Shown here: positions 12,061 to 24,300 of the stretch, piece by piece | Position numbering within the stretch: position 1 is the first letter of the stretch | Layout: each line of letters starts with the position of its first letter | Source of the DNA: Hoplostethus atlanticus | Taxonomy: Eukaryota; Chordata; Actinopteri; Trachichthyiformes; Trachichthyidae | Direction of reading: 5' to 3' | DNA: 64,000 nt | NCBI GenBank assembly: GCA_034670405.1 | Contig: JAXDDX010000122.1 | Location: 310,001-374,000, forward strand | The notes under the pieces: model-generated | The model's database searches: none | Seen by the model: the letters and a program-made list of their open reading frames with translations, nothing else | Told to the model about the DNA's origin: nothing | Translations under genes and position numbers: made by a program

Positions 12061-14251
12061 TTTTCATATCTAGTCAATAACAACATGTACAATATCACTT
12101 ACTGAACTCTGGCTTCTTGTCCTATTATTTGCATTGCATGGGAAACATCACATGTAAAGTAACTAAGTAGCTTTTACTTTTAATGAGTAGTAAGCCTTCC
12201 TTGGTTTCTTTTCTTCAATTTCTGAAGCAACCCAACATTGCTCTTCAGAATATATAGAGAGAGAGTGAGGTCATTGTTATATTAACAACAGGTCAGCCAG
12301 GCATCAATTGTTTCTCTCCTGCGCGAACACATGGATTACATGTAAGCCTAACTGGCTATGGACTAACAGCGCTTTGTTAGCTATCCACGATAGTAATAGT
12401 AATAGCGTTTTTCAAACCATGTATACCACTAGTGCAGGTACATACAGTACAGTACAAGCCATCCGAGGGAAGAGAAAATGAAAAAGGAAGAACAATGTTT
12501 CTGACTCGTTTGTGTGATAAGTAATGAAATATGTAATTGTATTAAACGTGGGCCATGAGCGTCTCCTTCTCCTGTCGCTGAAATATAAGTCTCATGCCAC
12601 CACCTAGTAGATTTCCATGATCAGATGTACCATTTTGGCTTCATGTACATATGAACTGTTGTCCTTCACTTTCTCATTTATTAACCATGATAATACAGCC
12701 TCTATAGTGAAAGGATGTTTTTTTTTGCAAAATCCATTCTCAACAAATTCAATGTTTGAAATGATCTTTATTCCAGTTAAATCCGATATTTTGCATAAAT
12801 CAAGGTCGTGCAATATCCAAAGAAAAGCAGGAGGTCATGCTCAAAACGGAGTCCTGGTCTTTCCATAGTTCCTATAACCCACAAAGCAGTACAATTCCTC
12901 TCTGCAGGCTTTGTTCACTTGTCTTGTTCACCCTGCCATAAAAAATCTGTTCTTCTGGAGACATCCGGTGCATTACGCAATGCCAAAGTTTCTCAAGCGC
13001 ATATGAGCAATAGACAATGGAACGAGTCCAGAAATAAGGTAACATCCTATGTGGATATTCTTGTAATGGAATCTATGTGGCAAAATCCATTCAGGATATA
13101 CCAGAGGTCAATGGAAGGAGACCAAGGTAATACACTTCTATTTCTTGAATGTACAAGGGGGTAGTGTTCACCATGCTGCCTGCTGAACTCCAAATTGAAC
13201 TGAAGATGGAAAATATGCTTTTTGCAACTATTTGTCTCTTTACAAACCTTCCAAACATTAGACGTTTTACAGCTTTCAAATACATGTAAAAGTCATGTTT
13301 ACCTTCCTATCAAAAGCTCAGACAATCATTTTCAGTCTGCAAACACAATAAATCACTTCACAGAGCCAGAGGTGGAGCAACAGCAAGTGCCCTCCTGTAA
13401 TAAAAGGTTAGATTCCGATCCAGTTCTGATGCATATTCTGTTGTGATGCCTTGCAGTATATGACCTTACTCTAGCATCAATGATAATGGGTGCTATGATC
13501 AATGGCCAAAATAGTCATTATGGATTAATGAAAGCAGTGTTTGTGAAGGAGATCTTGGATGTTAATGAAAAACTGAAAGACCCTGCAGTCTATTGAGAGC
13601 GGGACCAGCAAGAAAATATTCCCATCTGTGCTTTTTTTCTGCTGAATACTTGACAGCTAAATACATGTTCAGATGAATACAACAGGTCTTCATCTAGTCT
13701 GTGTGAAATGAACACAATCCGAGACACAAAAGATGTAAATTCTCACGAGAGCACGAGGAACGCCGCGGACATTTAACAATTCCCCATCGCATCACGAGAC
13801 CTTGGATAGGGAAAAAAAGCAGATGGTGGGGGCCTCTGGAGTGGCTAAACTCTGCAATCTGTTTGGCAAATTATCCAAGGAGAGGATGAGAAAGATGTTT
13901 CCGCTAGATAATCCACCAAAGGGTGTGCCATGCAAAAGCTACCAGTCAATACGGGCTCACATTTACTGAGCTAGTTGGTTCATAAGGAAAGTTAATTCTG
14001 CGGCTGGTCGATAGTGTTTTATCAGTGCTCTAATAACAAGACAAATAGCTAGCCGAAGTAAAGGAAGAGTACATAAGACTGGAAGACAGGAAATCCACTG
14101 GAATCCATGAAGACACCAAATCCTCAACTTTTAAGAGTAGTGGTTTGTAGTCTATACCTTGTCTCCTAGAAGCACATTAATCAACAACTGCTTGAAAAGC
14201 CACGAAATCCATTTGTCTCTTTTGGTGTAGTGTGAGCTGAATTACACCGTT
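12061..14251. other. unique intergenic DNA, no gene recognised
   Basis: About 2.2 kb of unique sequence. Open frames at 12604-13285 lie on both strands over the same DNA and look like chance. The stretch 13480-14050 is non-repetitive and could be regulatory, but nothing in it is diagnostic. Confidence 0.4.
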
Positions 14252-14681
14252 AAAGGTGCTACATGTAGCATTTTACCATCAATAAATCACTGCCATTTTG
14301 AGACATTATCATAGTTACTGTAAACAAATTAGACCTTTGCCGAAAAGACTGGCAGCCTCTACCGGCCTCTACACTGTATTTTACATTGTGTGCCACAGGG
14401 TCGGAATTGGAGGGAAATCTGCTGAGTTGTTTTATGGCACAAAACAGGAAGAGGGCGCTGTTCTTCCAGCGCTAAGCTACAAGCTAAAGAGTGGCAATGG
14501 CAGATGGTGGAAGGAGAGAAAGGAAGATGGAAAAATCACTTCCAACATGTTGATCGTCTTCAGGACAAAGAGAAAACCTTGGACCGAAAAAGAAAAGGTC
14601 CTCTTAATCACGGGGAGCAGCGTGTTTTATGGGAAATGTAGTCGTAATTTGGACAAACACTAGCACTAAAATGCAGGTGCA
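14252..14681 (+). mobile_element. family B TIR element, copy 2
   Basis: Starts AAAGGTGCTACATGTAGCAT. Shares TAAACAAATTAGACC, GGCAGCCTCTACCGGCCTCT, TTTTACATTGTGTGCCACAG and GAGGGCGCTGTTCTTCCAGC with the copy at 22505. The right end (AAATGCAGGTGCAATG) is diverged. A 121-codon open frame that runs through it is composed entirely of element sequence. Confidence 0.75.
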
Positions 14682-15446
14682 ATGGCTTTTTGGCTGGACT
14701 GACAGGACACGTAGCTCACGGGAAATCAGACAGGCTTCATAAAGATCTGGAAATATCCTTCCGAGTAGTTTTCACACTCCCTCAACCCCAATAAACAATC
14801 TTTTTTTTCAGGATTGTAATGAATATAAATTAATTTTCATGAATTTTCATGAAGTCACAACTCTGTGAAGGGATCATAAACATCACTGTTTGTGAGGTTG
14901 GTTAATTACCCCATGCATCAATCAATGATCATAGCACTACTCCTCATGGCAAATCATTCAAAACACACAGGGAAGGGTAAATATCCAGCGTGCTACTGAG
15001 CCAGGTGTCAAACCTATGCAGACAGCTGATTATTATTAAGTTCTTTATGTGGCCAAGCAAAATAATATTTAAATCACAGCCCATAGTTTGATACTAAAAC
15101 AGCAGCTGGCCCTGGATCTGTGTTCAACAGAAGTGTGGCGTGCATGCCGGTTTTGTCACACCCTTGACCCCTGCGGTTGTGAGCCGACCTACTGTTTGCG
15201 GTTGAAACAATAAACTCTGCCGATCATTCTTCGCATTTCTTTGTCACGACTTCCCTTTGGTGAAAATGTAATGGCTAACCGCTAATGACCTCTGTCAAGG
15301 CTGCCTGTTGCGTAGTACAAGTGCACCGCATTTCAGTGTGATGCCTGGCATGCACCGGCTTGGCTACTTAGTTTTGCTGCTGTGGAACCAACATATGGGT
15401 TTGGGGTATTACCTGCTTTAGGTGCTCAACTACTCCTCTGCATACT
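14682..15446. other. unique intergenic DNA, no gene recognised
   Basis: AT-rich unique sequence. It includes the compact direct repeat TTTTCATGAA / TTTTCATGAA near 14836-14852. No gene is seen. Confidence 0.4.
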
Positions 15447-15838
15447 AGGGTTTAATCAATATTGGTTTTTGAAGGCCAATATCAATATTTTTGGACTGAA
15501 GCTGCCGAAGGCCAATATTTATTATTATACAAATAATAAAACTTTAAAACATGTCAGTGTTCCCCCCATATTTTTATTTTTGTCAGGGTGGAAAAGCCTC
15601 TGAAACAGCATTTAGATCATGGGACACTAAAACCCAGGATGATAACAATAGCAATATTAACATTTGTACTTGTGTGGAATACGATCGATCAGGTTAAGTG
15701 CTTCCCATAGATAATCAGTGTAGCATTGATCAGTTCTACAATAAAAATGTAATCAGTCAAACTGCATCCTATCCATCATCTCAGAGGCAGACGACGCTGG
15801 CCGGGTGATATCTAATTTTTTGGAATATCGGTCTAACC
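15447..15838 (+). mobile_element. family A TIR element, copy 4
   Basis: Starts with ACTAGGGTTTAATCAATATT, has the core GTCAGGGTGGAAAAGCCTCT, and ends with GAATATCGGTCTAACC. Both ends are recognisable. Confidence 0.75.
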
Positions 15839-17526
15839 GCGCTACACACAGTAGGAATGAAGGCCATCCTATGCTGGCTACAGAGAAAAAGAGGTCTAAT
15901 TTTAGAAGCTGGCGATAAGCCCTGCTCCCTGTGGGACAGGGTGATATCAAAGGGAATGCATGCTGACTCTGTTGCCATGGTGATCATAATTCAGCTTGGA
16001 TGTCTCCTAATTGGAAGGCAGGGATGTAAAAAAAAAATGAATCAAAGCCATCGTCATTCATGGGAATCAAAAGTCCCAGCTATTGCCAGGGCGTCAATGA
16101 GGAGCCGCACACGTCAATGCAGCAACACCATCGCCTTGCTGTATGCGCGAGGTGGGGATTCCCTTCCTTTAGGGCGCGGTTTGCAAGGTTACACTATTCC
16201 AATAACAAAAATGAATGCCAAGCATCAGTTCTTGCTGCAATGATAACAAAATAAGATAAGAAAGCATAATAACACACACACACACGCAGAAACAACAAGG
16301 TAAGAAATCTCGAGTCTTGAATCACAAGTCCTTAGGCCAAAATATTTAGTGAAGGTACCGGGCTTTCCTCTCAAAGCAGGAAAAAAAAGAAGCTCGTGGC
16401 GCCTCATCTATCCTTGTCAGATTATTTCAAATTTAAAAAAATGGATGAATAATTGATTCATTCATTAGCTGAGTATGACATGCAGAAGAGTTAATAAAAC
16501 GTAATCTCTAAAAATGGCCTTGAGAGAAAGACATTCCCCAGTACTGTAATTCATCATCCGGGTCTCACTTCGTATCTGCTATTAAATTCACTCGGGACAA
16601 CTATTCATCAGTCGAAACAATGAGCACGTGCTCTATATGCTTGCCATAAACCTGAAACAAATGGTCCATATTGCCAGTGGAAATCCTTCAACTTCAGGTT
16701 TTTGGCTCGAGCCTCACTTGAAGTGGTGCTCATTATAAGGCATGGTAAAAGCACATAGTCAGTGCGTGGTAATTATTATAATCAGAGCATAGTATAATAA
16801 ACCCAATGTGCAAGGGAAAAAAAGGTTATATATTTTTTATATTATATTATATATTTACTTTTTATATTTGTATGTATATCTTTATATATTATTTATATTT
16901 GTATTTATATATTTTTGGGACAATTGTATAAGTAACAATAAATTAAATGTTCCTCTGCTGATTTTATTGTAAGAAAAGGTTGCTTCCAGTGAGCTTTTAA
17001 TCCACATCACTTCAAGTAAGCAAGTTAAACATAGACATACTGTATAGTCTGAACCATCGACTTCTGCAGGGAATATAAAGAGAATTCAAGAGTCTCCAAT
17101 TTTCTTTTCCAATAAAAAAAAGGAGCGTGATGATTGTTGTTCATACTCTGACGCAGGGTAACAACTGTGAAAACTGTCCTATCCCCTCCTGGCTTTCATT
17201 CAAACCCTATAATGGTATTTGATCGTCAGTTACTCTTCTCTGTTAGTCATCCCAGTGATTCCATGTTGCTTTCTCAACTGGAACTAAGCTCAAATCAGGG
17301 GCCAAACGGGGCTAAATAAAGAGAGAGAAAAAAAACATCCTCCAAATTAAGAGTCTTGGTTTGAAAAGGGAGAAATTGCCACCGTGAAAGATCATAAAAC
17401 CGCAAATGTAAGATTATGATTGCCTCTCTATTCACTCTACTTGCTAAAAAAAACCCCACTTCTATCTCTCTCTTTCGCTCTTATTATTATTATTAGAGTT
17501 GAAGCTCATTCTATTGTCGCACTCCT
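15839..17526. other. unique intergenic DNA with an AT-rich simple stretch
   Basis: No gene is recognised. Positions 16826-16915 are an almost pure A/T tract (TATATTATATATTTAC-like). The stretch 16400-16740 is unique and AT-rich with TAATTGATT-type motifs and is a second candidate for conserved noncoding sequence. Confidence 0.35.
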
Positions 17527-17572
17527 TGTAAGTCACTTTGGATAAGGGTATCTGCTAAATGGCTAAATTGTA
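17527..17572 (+). mobile_element. L2-type LINE or SINE 3' tail fragment
   Basis: GTAAGTCACTTTGGATAAGG followed by TATCTGCTAAATGGC matches the stem-loop tail shared by salmonid-type SINEs (HpaI family) and their partner L2-clade LINEs. Only the tail is present. Confidence 0.65.
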
Positions 17573-17625
17573 AGACCCAACATGCATGACTCACTGTGAA
17601 CCAGCACCACCTGCTGGTGCAATGT

Positions 17626-17626
<1 letters not shown>

Positions 17627-17669
<43 letters not shown>
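17627..17669. repeat. (AC)n microsatellite
   Basis: About 21 uninterrupted AC units lie between the L2-type tail fragment and the next LINE piece. Confidence 0.95.
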
Positions 17670-17671
<2 letters not shown>

Positions 17672-17739
17672 GAATAGAGCATAGAGCTCCAATGTTACAA
17701 TTAGCACTTTGAACATATGCCAATGTAATGTGACATTGG

Positions 17740-18575
17740 CATAGGGGCTGTTTTTCATGTGCAACAGGAAATGACAAATTGCAGAGGTTGCAGATCTCGC
17801 CATGCCCACAAATTCAGGTCCACACACACTGACACTCTGGTGAGAAAGGCGAGGCAGCGCCTTTACCACCTCAGGCAACTGAGGAAATTCAAAGTCTCCC
17901 GGAGGATCCTTCAGTCCTTCTACTCTGGAGCTGTGGAGAGTATCCTGACAGGAAGCATCACTGCCTGGTTTGGCAACAGCTCCGCTCAGGACAGGAAGGC
18001 TCTGCAGAGAGTAGTGCGTTCGGCTGAGCGCACTATTGGAACTACACTCCCCACCCTGCAGGACTTGTACACCAGGAGGTGCAGAACCAGAGCCTGCAGG
18101 ATCATGAAGGATCCTCACCACCCCAACAACGGACTGTTTCAGCTGCTGCGGTCAGGCAAGCGCCTCCGTAGTCACGCTGCAAAAACAGAGAGACTGAGAC
18201 GGAGTTTCTTTCCTCAGGCCATCAGGACTGTGAACTCCGACCTCACCAGGGCCCCCACCAAGACACACACACTGCCCCTCTTATGCACACACACACTTAG
18301 GTAAAGACTACACATAATTTATAATTTATATTACACATACAATTTTCCCTTTTTTTACTATATTTTTTTATAAAGTGCTCTTATTGTAAATATTGTGTTG
18401 TTTTTTTATATAGAGCTCTTAAATATTGTAAATACTGTGTTGGTCTATTGTAAATAGTGTGAACCTGTTATTTTGCACATTTCTGCTGAGCATTGCCACT
18501 TTGCATTTCACTACACACCTCGTGTGTGTATGTGACAATTAAACTCCTTGAATCTTGAATCTTGAATCTTGAATC
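17740..18575 (+). mobile_element. LINE 3' end with an open C-terminal ORF segment
   Basis: A 181-codon open frame ending at 18304 reads KARQRLYHLRQLRKFKVSRR, then ESILTGSITAWFGNSSAQDR, KALQRVVRSAERTIGTTLP and LRRSFFPQAIRTVNS. This is the C-terminal segment found after the reverse transcriptase in a common fish non-LTR family. The A/T-rich 3' region ends at 18541-18575 in about five repeats of TTGAATC, a tandem-repeat tail typical of non-LTR elements. The long open frame and clean tail suggest a younger insertion than the other LINE pieces here. The clade was not settled. It is strongly 5'-truncated. Confidence 0.8.
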
Positions 18576-18764
18576 TAATATTTACATAATAGTACAAACA
18601 CAAACACCATTTTCATTTTCAAAATACGTTCAGCTCCTATTTTGAGGTCCCATCATGCAGACTCTTGCATCAAGAACTCAGTCCAATCAATGCACAAATG
18701 AAAACATTGAAAAAACATTAACCATAAAGCTGGTTGCTGGACGGCAGACGAGCTACGGTTACCA

Positions 18765-19075
18765 TTTTATACTGGTATTGAATATCTTTAAATCTGACCA
18801 CTGTCATGCCAAAAAAAAAAATCCAAAGAAGTACACCCGAGAATTTTAATCTTGTCAGGATTGAAAAGCATCTGAAACAGCGTTTAGACAGCGTGGGACA
18901 CTAAAACTATCAACTGAAATCCAGGATAATAATAATTAAACAAGTGTGGCATTGATCACTCCTATAATAAATATGTATTCAATCAAACTGCATCATATCC
19001 ATCATGTCAGAGGTGGATGATGCTGGCTGGACCAGATCTAATTTTTAATAAAAGACCAATATATCAATTGCAGTT
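18765..19075 (+). mobile_element. family A TIR element, copy 5 (abuts OXSM stop codon)
   Basis: Contains GTCAGGATTGAAAAGCATCT, GGGACACTAAAACTATCA, ATCATATCCATCATGTCAGA and the right-end block TTTTTAATAAAAGACCAATA. It ends about five bases from the OXSM stop codon, so the OXSM 3' untranslated region is made of this element. The left end is worn. Confidence 0.7.
19044..19049 (-). terminator. candidate OXSM polyadenylation signal (ATTAAA)
   Basis: ATTAAA on the minus strand, about 31 bases past the OXSM stop and inside the family A copy. Another ATTAAA lies near 18847-18852. Which one is used cannot be told from sequence. Confidence 0.35.
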
Positions 19076-19079
19076 TCAT

Positions 19080-20737
19080 TCAGACACTACCAAGACACAG
19101 TGTAGCATTTGTTCCGCCAAATCCAAATGAGTTTGTGAGGGCGACCCGCCGGCCCTCGGTCAGCCATGGCCGTGCGGTGCAGGGGACGTAGTTCAGGTCA
19201 AACTCCGGCTCGGTGCGGTCCAGGTTGAGGGTGGGGGGCAGGACTCCGTGGTAGCAGGCCAGGGCAGTGAAGGCCGCCTCCAGGGCCCCTGCTGCCCCGA
19301 GGAGATGCCCCGTGGCTCCCTTGGTGGAAGAGACAGCCAGGCTCCGGGCATGTTGCCCAAAGAGCCTCTTGATGGCTGCGTTTTCAGCCGCATCGCCTAA
19401 AGGCGTAGATGTGGCATGCGCGTTCACATACGTCACGTCTGCTGCTGCCACGCCGGCATCTCTGAGGGAAGCTGACATGCACCTGTAGAGACAGTGGTAA
19501 GACAAAACTATTTGAAAAAATGATCTTAAAAGGTGCAATAAGTACCATTTTTACTGCCCCATAACACAAAATGACCATAATATATTTCCCACACGGACAA
19601 GAATAAAAATATGGGGGAAATATTGAGTAATTGTAATTTTTTGGCATGGAAATGGTCAAATTTAAAGATATTAGAATAATAGGCCACAATTGGCTATTGG
19701 CTAAATATAGGTTTCGGCCTTCAAAAGTCAGACACTAGTGTGAAATACCTGAATGCTCCATCTCCATCTGCAGTGGGTGCAGTGATGTGACTGGCGTCCC
19801 CTGAGAGCCCATAGCCCAGAACCTCAGCGTAGATCCTGGCTCCCCTCTTCACTGCATGGTTGAGCTCCTCCAGCAGAAGCACCGCCGCTCCCTCGCCCAT
19901 CACAAAGCCCTCTCTCTCCGGGTGAAAGGGCCTTGATGCCAGCTTGGGGCTGTCATTCCATTTGGTGGCCAGCGCTCGTGCCCTGGCAAAGCCGGCTATT
20001 GACAGAGGACCTATGCACGACTCAGTTCCCCCAGCAACCATAGCAACTGCATCACCGTGAGCAATGAACCTGGCAGCATCGCCGAGGGAGTGTGCCCCTG
20101 TGGTGCAGGCAGTGGACACAGCATGGTTGGGACCCTTCAGTTTGTGTTTTATGCTGATATGCCCGGCAGCCATGTTGACGAGGATACGAGGCACAAAGAA
20201 TGGGCTGACTTTGTTGTATCCCTTGTCTTGGAAGGCAGCAGAAGTGCGCGCAATCTCGTCCAGTGATACCATGCCCATGCCTATAGCCACCCCTGTAGTG
20301 ACCTGTTCCAGTGGCGTTTTGGGGTACCATCCTGAGTCCTCCAGAGCTAGCTGAGCGGCTCCGAGGGCCATCACAGTGGCTGGTGACATGCTGTTGATCT
20401 CCCCACGAGAAGCAAACCTCTCCTCCTTATACTGGCCCTCCTCATCCCCTCTGGGTACCACCGCTGCCACTTTACAGGGAACAGTCTTGTACGCCTCTGA
20501 GTCAAGAGCAACAATCCCACTATCACCCCTGATGAGACGGTCCCAGGGCAGTGTAGTCCCAGTACCCAGAGGACAGACAAACCCTATACCAGTTATCACA
20601 ACTCTCCTCCCAGGCTTCCCAGAGCTGTGATTTCTGGAGTCCTGGCTTGGACAAATGCAAGTACTTTGTTTAAGAAGTTGTCTGATGTTCTGGGATCTCA
20701 GCTGGAGTTTTGACAGCGATAACAGTGACATGCTCAT
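19080..20737 (-). CDS. oxsm: mitochondrial 3-oxoacyl-[acyl-carrier-protein] synthase (beta-ketoacyl synthase)
   Basis: Two coding exons, 20737-19749 and 19482-19080, join in phase (AG|G) and give 463 residues; from memory human OXSM is 459. OXSM condenses malonyl-ACP with acyl-ACP in mitochondrial type II fatty acid synthesis, the route that supplies the octanoate for lipoate. Residues 1-40 are Arg/Lys/Ser/Leu-rich with almost no acidic residues, as in a mitochondrial targeting peptide. The thiolase-fold core follows: [15 protein letters not shown], the nucleophile in [15 protein letters not shown] (Cys211), [11 protein letters not shown] (His352), and [15 protein letters not shown] (Lys384, His389). 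The C-terminal [15 protein letters not shown] matches the family end. The Cys-His-His triad is intact. The single intron (19483-19748) falls just before the second half of the enzyme, and a family A fragment lies in it. The start is the first ATG before the targeting peptide. The gene is head to head with NGLY1. Confidence 0.96.
19595..19730 (-). mobile_element. family A TIR element, copy 6 (fragment in OXSM intron)
   Basis: Only the end half is present: AAGAATAAAAATATGGGGGA, GGCATGGAAATGGTCAAATT and a worn TTTCGGCCTTCAAAAGTCAG end. It fills the middle of the only OXSM intron. Confidence 0.6.
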
Positions 20738-21321
20738 GTCTTGATATCTCTGTCAAGTTTGGGCAGGCTAGCTTGTAGCTTTCCAGTAGTCAGTCCTCTC
20801 TCAATGGCGAAGGGAGTTTACAGTTTAAGACAAGACTGACAAAGTTTCCGTATAAAACTGAGTTTGTAACTTACTCACTAGAATGTGACTACAGGGTTAG
20901 CTGTCAACTGTAAACATATTCATGCAACCAAGAAACTAATTCACATCCATAAGAACCACTAGCTACTGCTAGCAGGAGCTAACGTTACGTAGTATTTGTG
21001 AATGCCTGATTTATTTTAACTTTTTCAGTAACCTAAAGTCAATTGAACTAATACCACAATGAGAAACGGACGAAAATACTTTACAAAACCCAGACGTTTG
21101 GTAAAATACAAATATACAGCAACAATGTTGTTATTAAAGCCGCAAACAAATATTCAGGCATTAGTAGGTCAGCTGTATCCAGGACCCAAACTTAAAGCAA
21201 ATCAGGAAGAAGCTAACGTTAGTTCGGCTGAGTTGTACTGTTAGTAACATCAAATTTCATACTCAGCATAAACACGTTAAAGGACTTCGACTTGGAAGGG
21301 GCTTTTTTGTTTCAGAAAGTG
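20738..21321. promoter_or_regulatory. OXSM/NGLY1 divergent intergenic promoter region
   Basis: The start codons of OXSM (-) and NGLY1 (+) are 584 bases apart, so both promoters and 5' untranslated regions must lie here. No TATA box is obvious at a fixed position. The palindromic core TAACGTTA or its near form occurs near 20981 and 21216, and again at about 21424 just inside NGLY1 intron 1. A 61-codon open frame at 21059-21244 has no domain and is more likely chance or untranslated leader. Confidence 0.6.
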
Positions 21322-24300
21322 ATGGCTGTATCGCCAGGAGTGTTAACATTGTGTGAGAATTCAAATGAAGTTTTCCTAGACGTCGCCAAGCTGTTGCTAA
21401 CTTACGCCGACAACATTTTAAGGTAACGTTACTAATCTAACGCAGCGGCGGCGTATCAGTTGAGATGTCGCGACACGCACCGTTGAGCCTGCATTAAATA
21501 CAAAGACAATAATATTAGCAACGTCGAGTCATTTACAGTAAATATAGTTAGCTATAGCTTAGCCAAGGTACGTATGAGGAGAGAAAACTCAGTAGTCTCG
21601 TAATTAGTGTCGCCTTTTGTATCAGGATACACAAATTTGACATATAATAGCCACCGAGGAATACTAAATAATGATTTTAGAAGTGAAAATGTTTTGAAAT
21701 AAGTGGCGCTTTATGTATTGGATGTATGCCGAATAGAAGAGTGGCTCCTACCGATTTGTAAAAGGTCACAAGTCATGCTCTTTCAGCAATGCATGTTTGC
21801 CGATGAGTAAGACAACGGTGAATTGCCAGATTTTCCAATGGGTTTTGTCTTGACGTGTATATGGCACACATCGGGGATAGCTGTAGCTGGACATCTATTA
21901 AGTTAGGCTCTTTTGCGATCAGTAATTTAAGAATTTATTACTCTGCATCATATGTTACGTCCCCACAGGAATCCAAATGAGGAAAAATACAGATCTATTC
22001 GCATAGGCAATCCCACGTTCTCGACCAAACTGCTGCCGGTCAAAGGTGCGGTGGAATGCCTCTTCGAGATGGGATTTGAGGAGGTACTGAGCTACACATG
22101 ACATGCATTTACCAGATGGAACTCAGGAAGTAGTGTGTTCACATCCAAAGCGACTTTCTCAGTTACAGGGTGAGAATGAAAGGAGTCAGTCCTAAATAGG
22201 AATGCAAGCACACACCTACTCTTGCTTCCTTGTAAGCTTTCCTTGTGTAATGTTTCCGGTGAATGAAGCCAATATTCTTGTACCAATTGCTTCACTGGGA
22301 AGCTTGTGTCTCAGTATGCTCTACTGCTTGTACTGTAATTAGTATTTTTTCATACATTTAATTCATACATGTTCATACATGGAATTAGTAGTTGTTTTAT
22401 ATTTAATACCCCCCATTGGCTCTATTTTTATTTTCGTTTTATTGTATGCTATTACTAGGTTATTTTCCAGTGACCCAAAATACTCACAATGATCATCTCA
22501 TTTTAAAGGTGCTACACATAGCATCACACACCTTGGTATAAATCGTCTACACATGAGTCCACGGTGGAGATGATTGGTAGCCTCTACATCACACCAGTGG
22601 TATTGTTATTGCTAGTGTTCCTCCAAATTAAGACCACATTTCCCATAAACCCAGATCGCCTTCTGCAATCGGCAGAAACTCTGAAAGCTTTAACTCTGTT
22701 AGCGCTGGAAGAACAGCGCCCTCTTCCTGTTTTGGGTTGTAAAGCAATCCAGTAGATTTCCCACCAGATCTGACCTGGTGGCACACAATGTAAAATGCAG
22801 AGTATAGGCCGGTAGAGGCTTCTTGTAGTGGTAGTCTCGTTTGTTTACAGTACTTATGCTGTCTCAAAATTAATGTGATGATTTAATGATGTTAAAATGC
22901 TACGTATGGCACCTTTTTTAAAGAGCAAAATCAGAAACATGAATGCACCTCTTTTCAGGCTGAAACCCACCTGTTGTTCCCAAAGTCTGCATCCGTGGAG
23001 CAGCTGAAACTCGTCAGGGAAGCCATCGCAGCAGAGAGGGACCAGAGGCTCCGCGGAGGGCAGCCTGCCCCGTCTCCTCAGACAGCCCCTCCCCCAGTCC
23101 CTCCCCCAGCTTCAGCCCAGGAAAGCCCTGCTACCTCCAGCCAGCCAACTATACCACCTCCACCACAAACATCCTTGGTACACATCTGTACAAACTCATC
23201 TGTATTATTCACACTGTAGGATCCATAGTAGCAGGGATGTAGTGGAAGGTACATGCACCTCAACTCAACCCACCTTTTGAGGCTAAAATTAATCTTTGTG
23301 ACATGAAATTTAGAATGTCCCTGGAAAAATCCTCTGGCGCAAAGGAAGTGATCCGTTTTTTATGATTCCGGTTTGTTTGGTATAAATAGAAGAAGAACTG
23401 GGTAGCTAGCATGAGCAGCGATAGCCACCGTGGCTGAACAGACAAAGACAAGCGCACCACCTACAGAAACTCAAACTCCATCAACAGAAAATCCAAGGCA
23501 AAAGACGTCACATTAGTGGACACACTGTTTGATTGACAGGTGATCTTTGGGAAGTGCAGTGCAGAAACACCACAGTGATGAGGCTGAGAGACAAAGATGG
23601 AGACTAAACCGTATTAATTGATTTCTCTATTACTCGTGGTTGTTTGCCTCATGATCACCGACTGGAGTTACAGTCATAGTGTATCCACCATTTGATTTTC
23701 CACTACATCACTGCATAGCATCAATATCTGCCTTTTCACATGCAGCTGTAGCGGCACACTGCCAGCTCTCTTTTGTTACTCTTGGCACTCTTGTTATTAA
23801 AGTTTGGATGGTTTCTCCTCTGTCAGGAGAACAGCATGAGCTTCTTTGTGACTCTCCAGTCCAACTTCCAACATGTGATGCTCTATGAAAACCCAGAGCT
23901 GCAGCAGAAGGCCAGGATCCACATCCCATACCAGGATCTGTCCTCTGCTGCCGAGAAGAAGCTAACTCAGGCCAAAGAGGCCGACCCAGGTACAACCGAA
24001 TGGCACGCCACCATTCATAAGAATCATGTGTCAAGTCTACGATGCCGTTATGCCACCTAGTATTGGCCTATTATAAAACAATTACAGGAACACGTGCATC
24101 AGTTGAATTTATTATTTGATCAAATTATGCACTGGCTATTGTACAATTATATTGTGGGTATTATATTGCATCAAAGCAATTTCATTTTCTGTTCTGTACA
24201 AGCACCTTTCAGCTGGATTGTCGACATTCCTGACACTGATCGCTGCATGCTCTTTTGAGCCATCTCCCAGTGGAATAAACTAATGTTCATGATCTCCAGT

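Noticed and set aside
14298-14663. 121-codon plus-strand open frame
   Set aside because: It lies wholly inside family B copy 2, and the same DNA is not open in other copies.
17591-18121. 176-codon minus-strand open frame
   Set aside because: It is the antisense of the LINE segment plus the microsatellite (poly Cys-Val); the sense strand carries the recognisable protein.
21059-21244. 61-codon open frame between OXSM and NGLY1
   Set aside because: No domain or in-frame link to NGLY1; the true NGLY1 start at 21322 begins the conserved PUB region.
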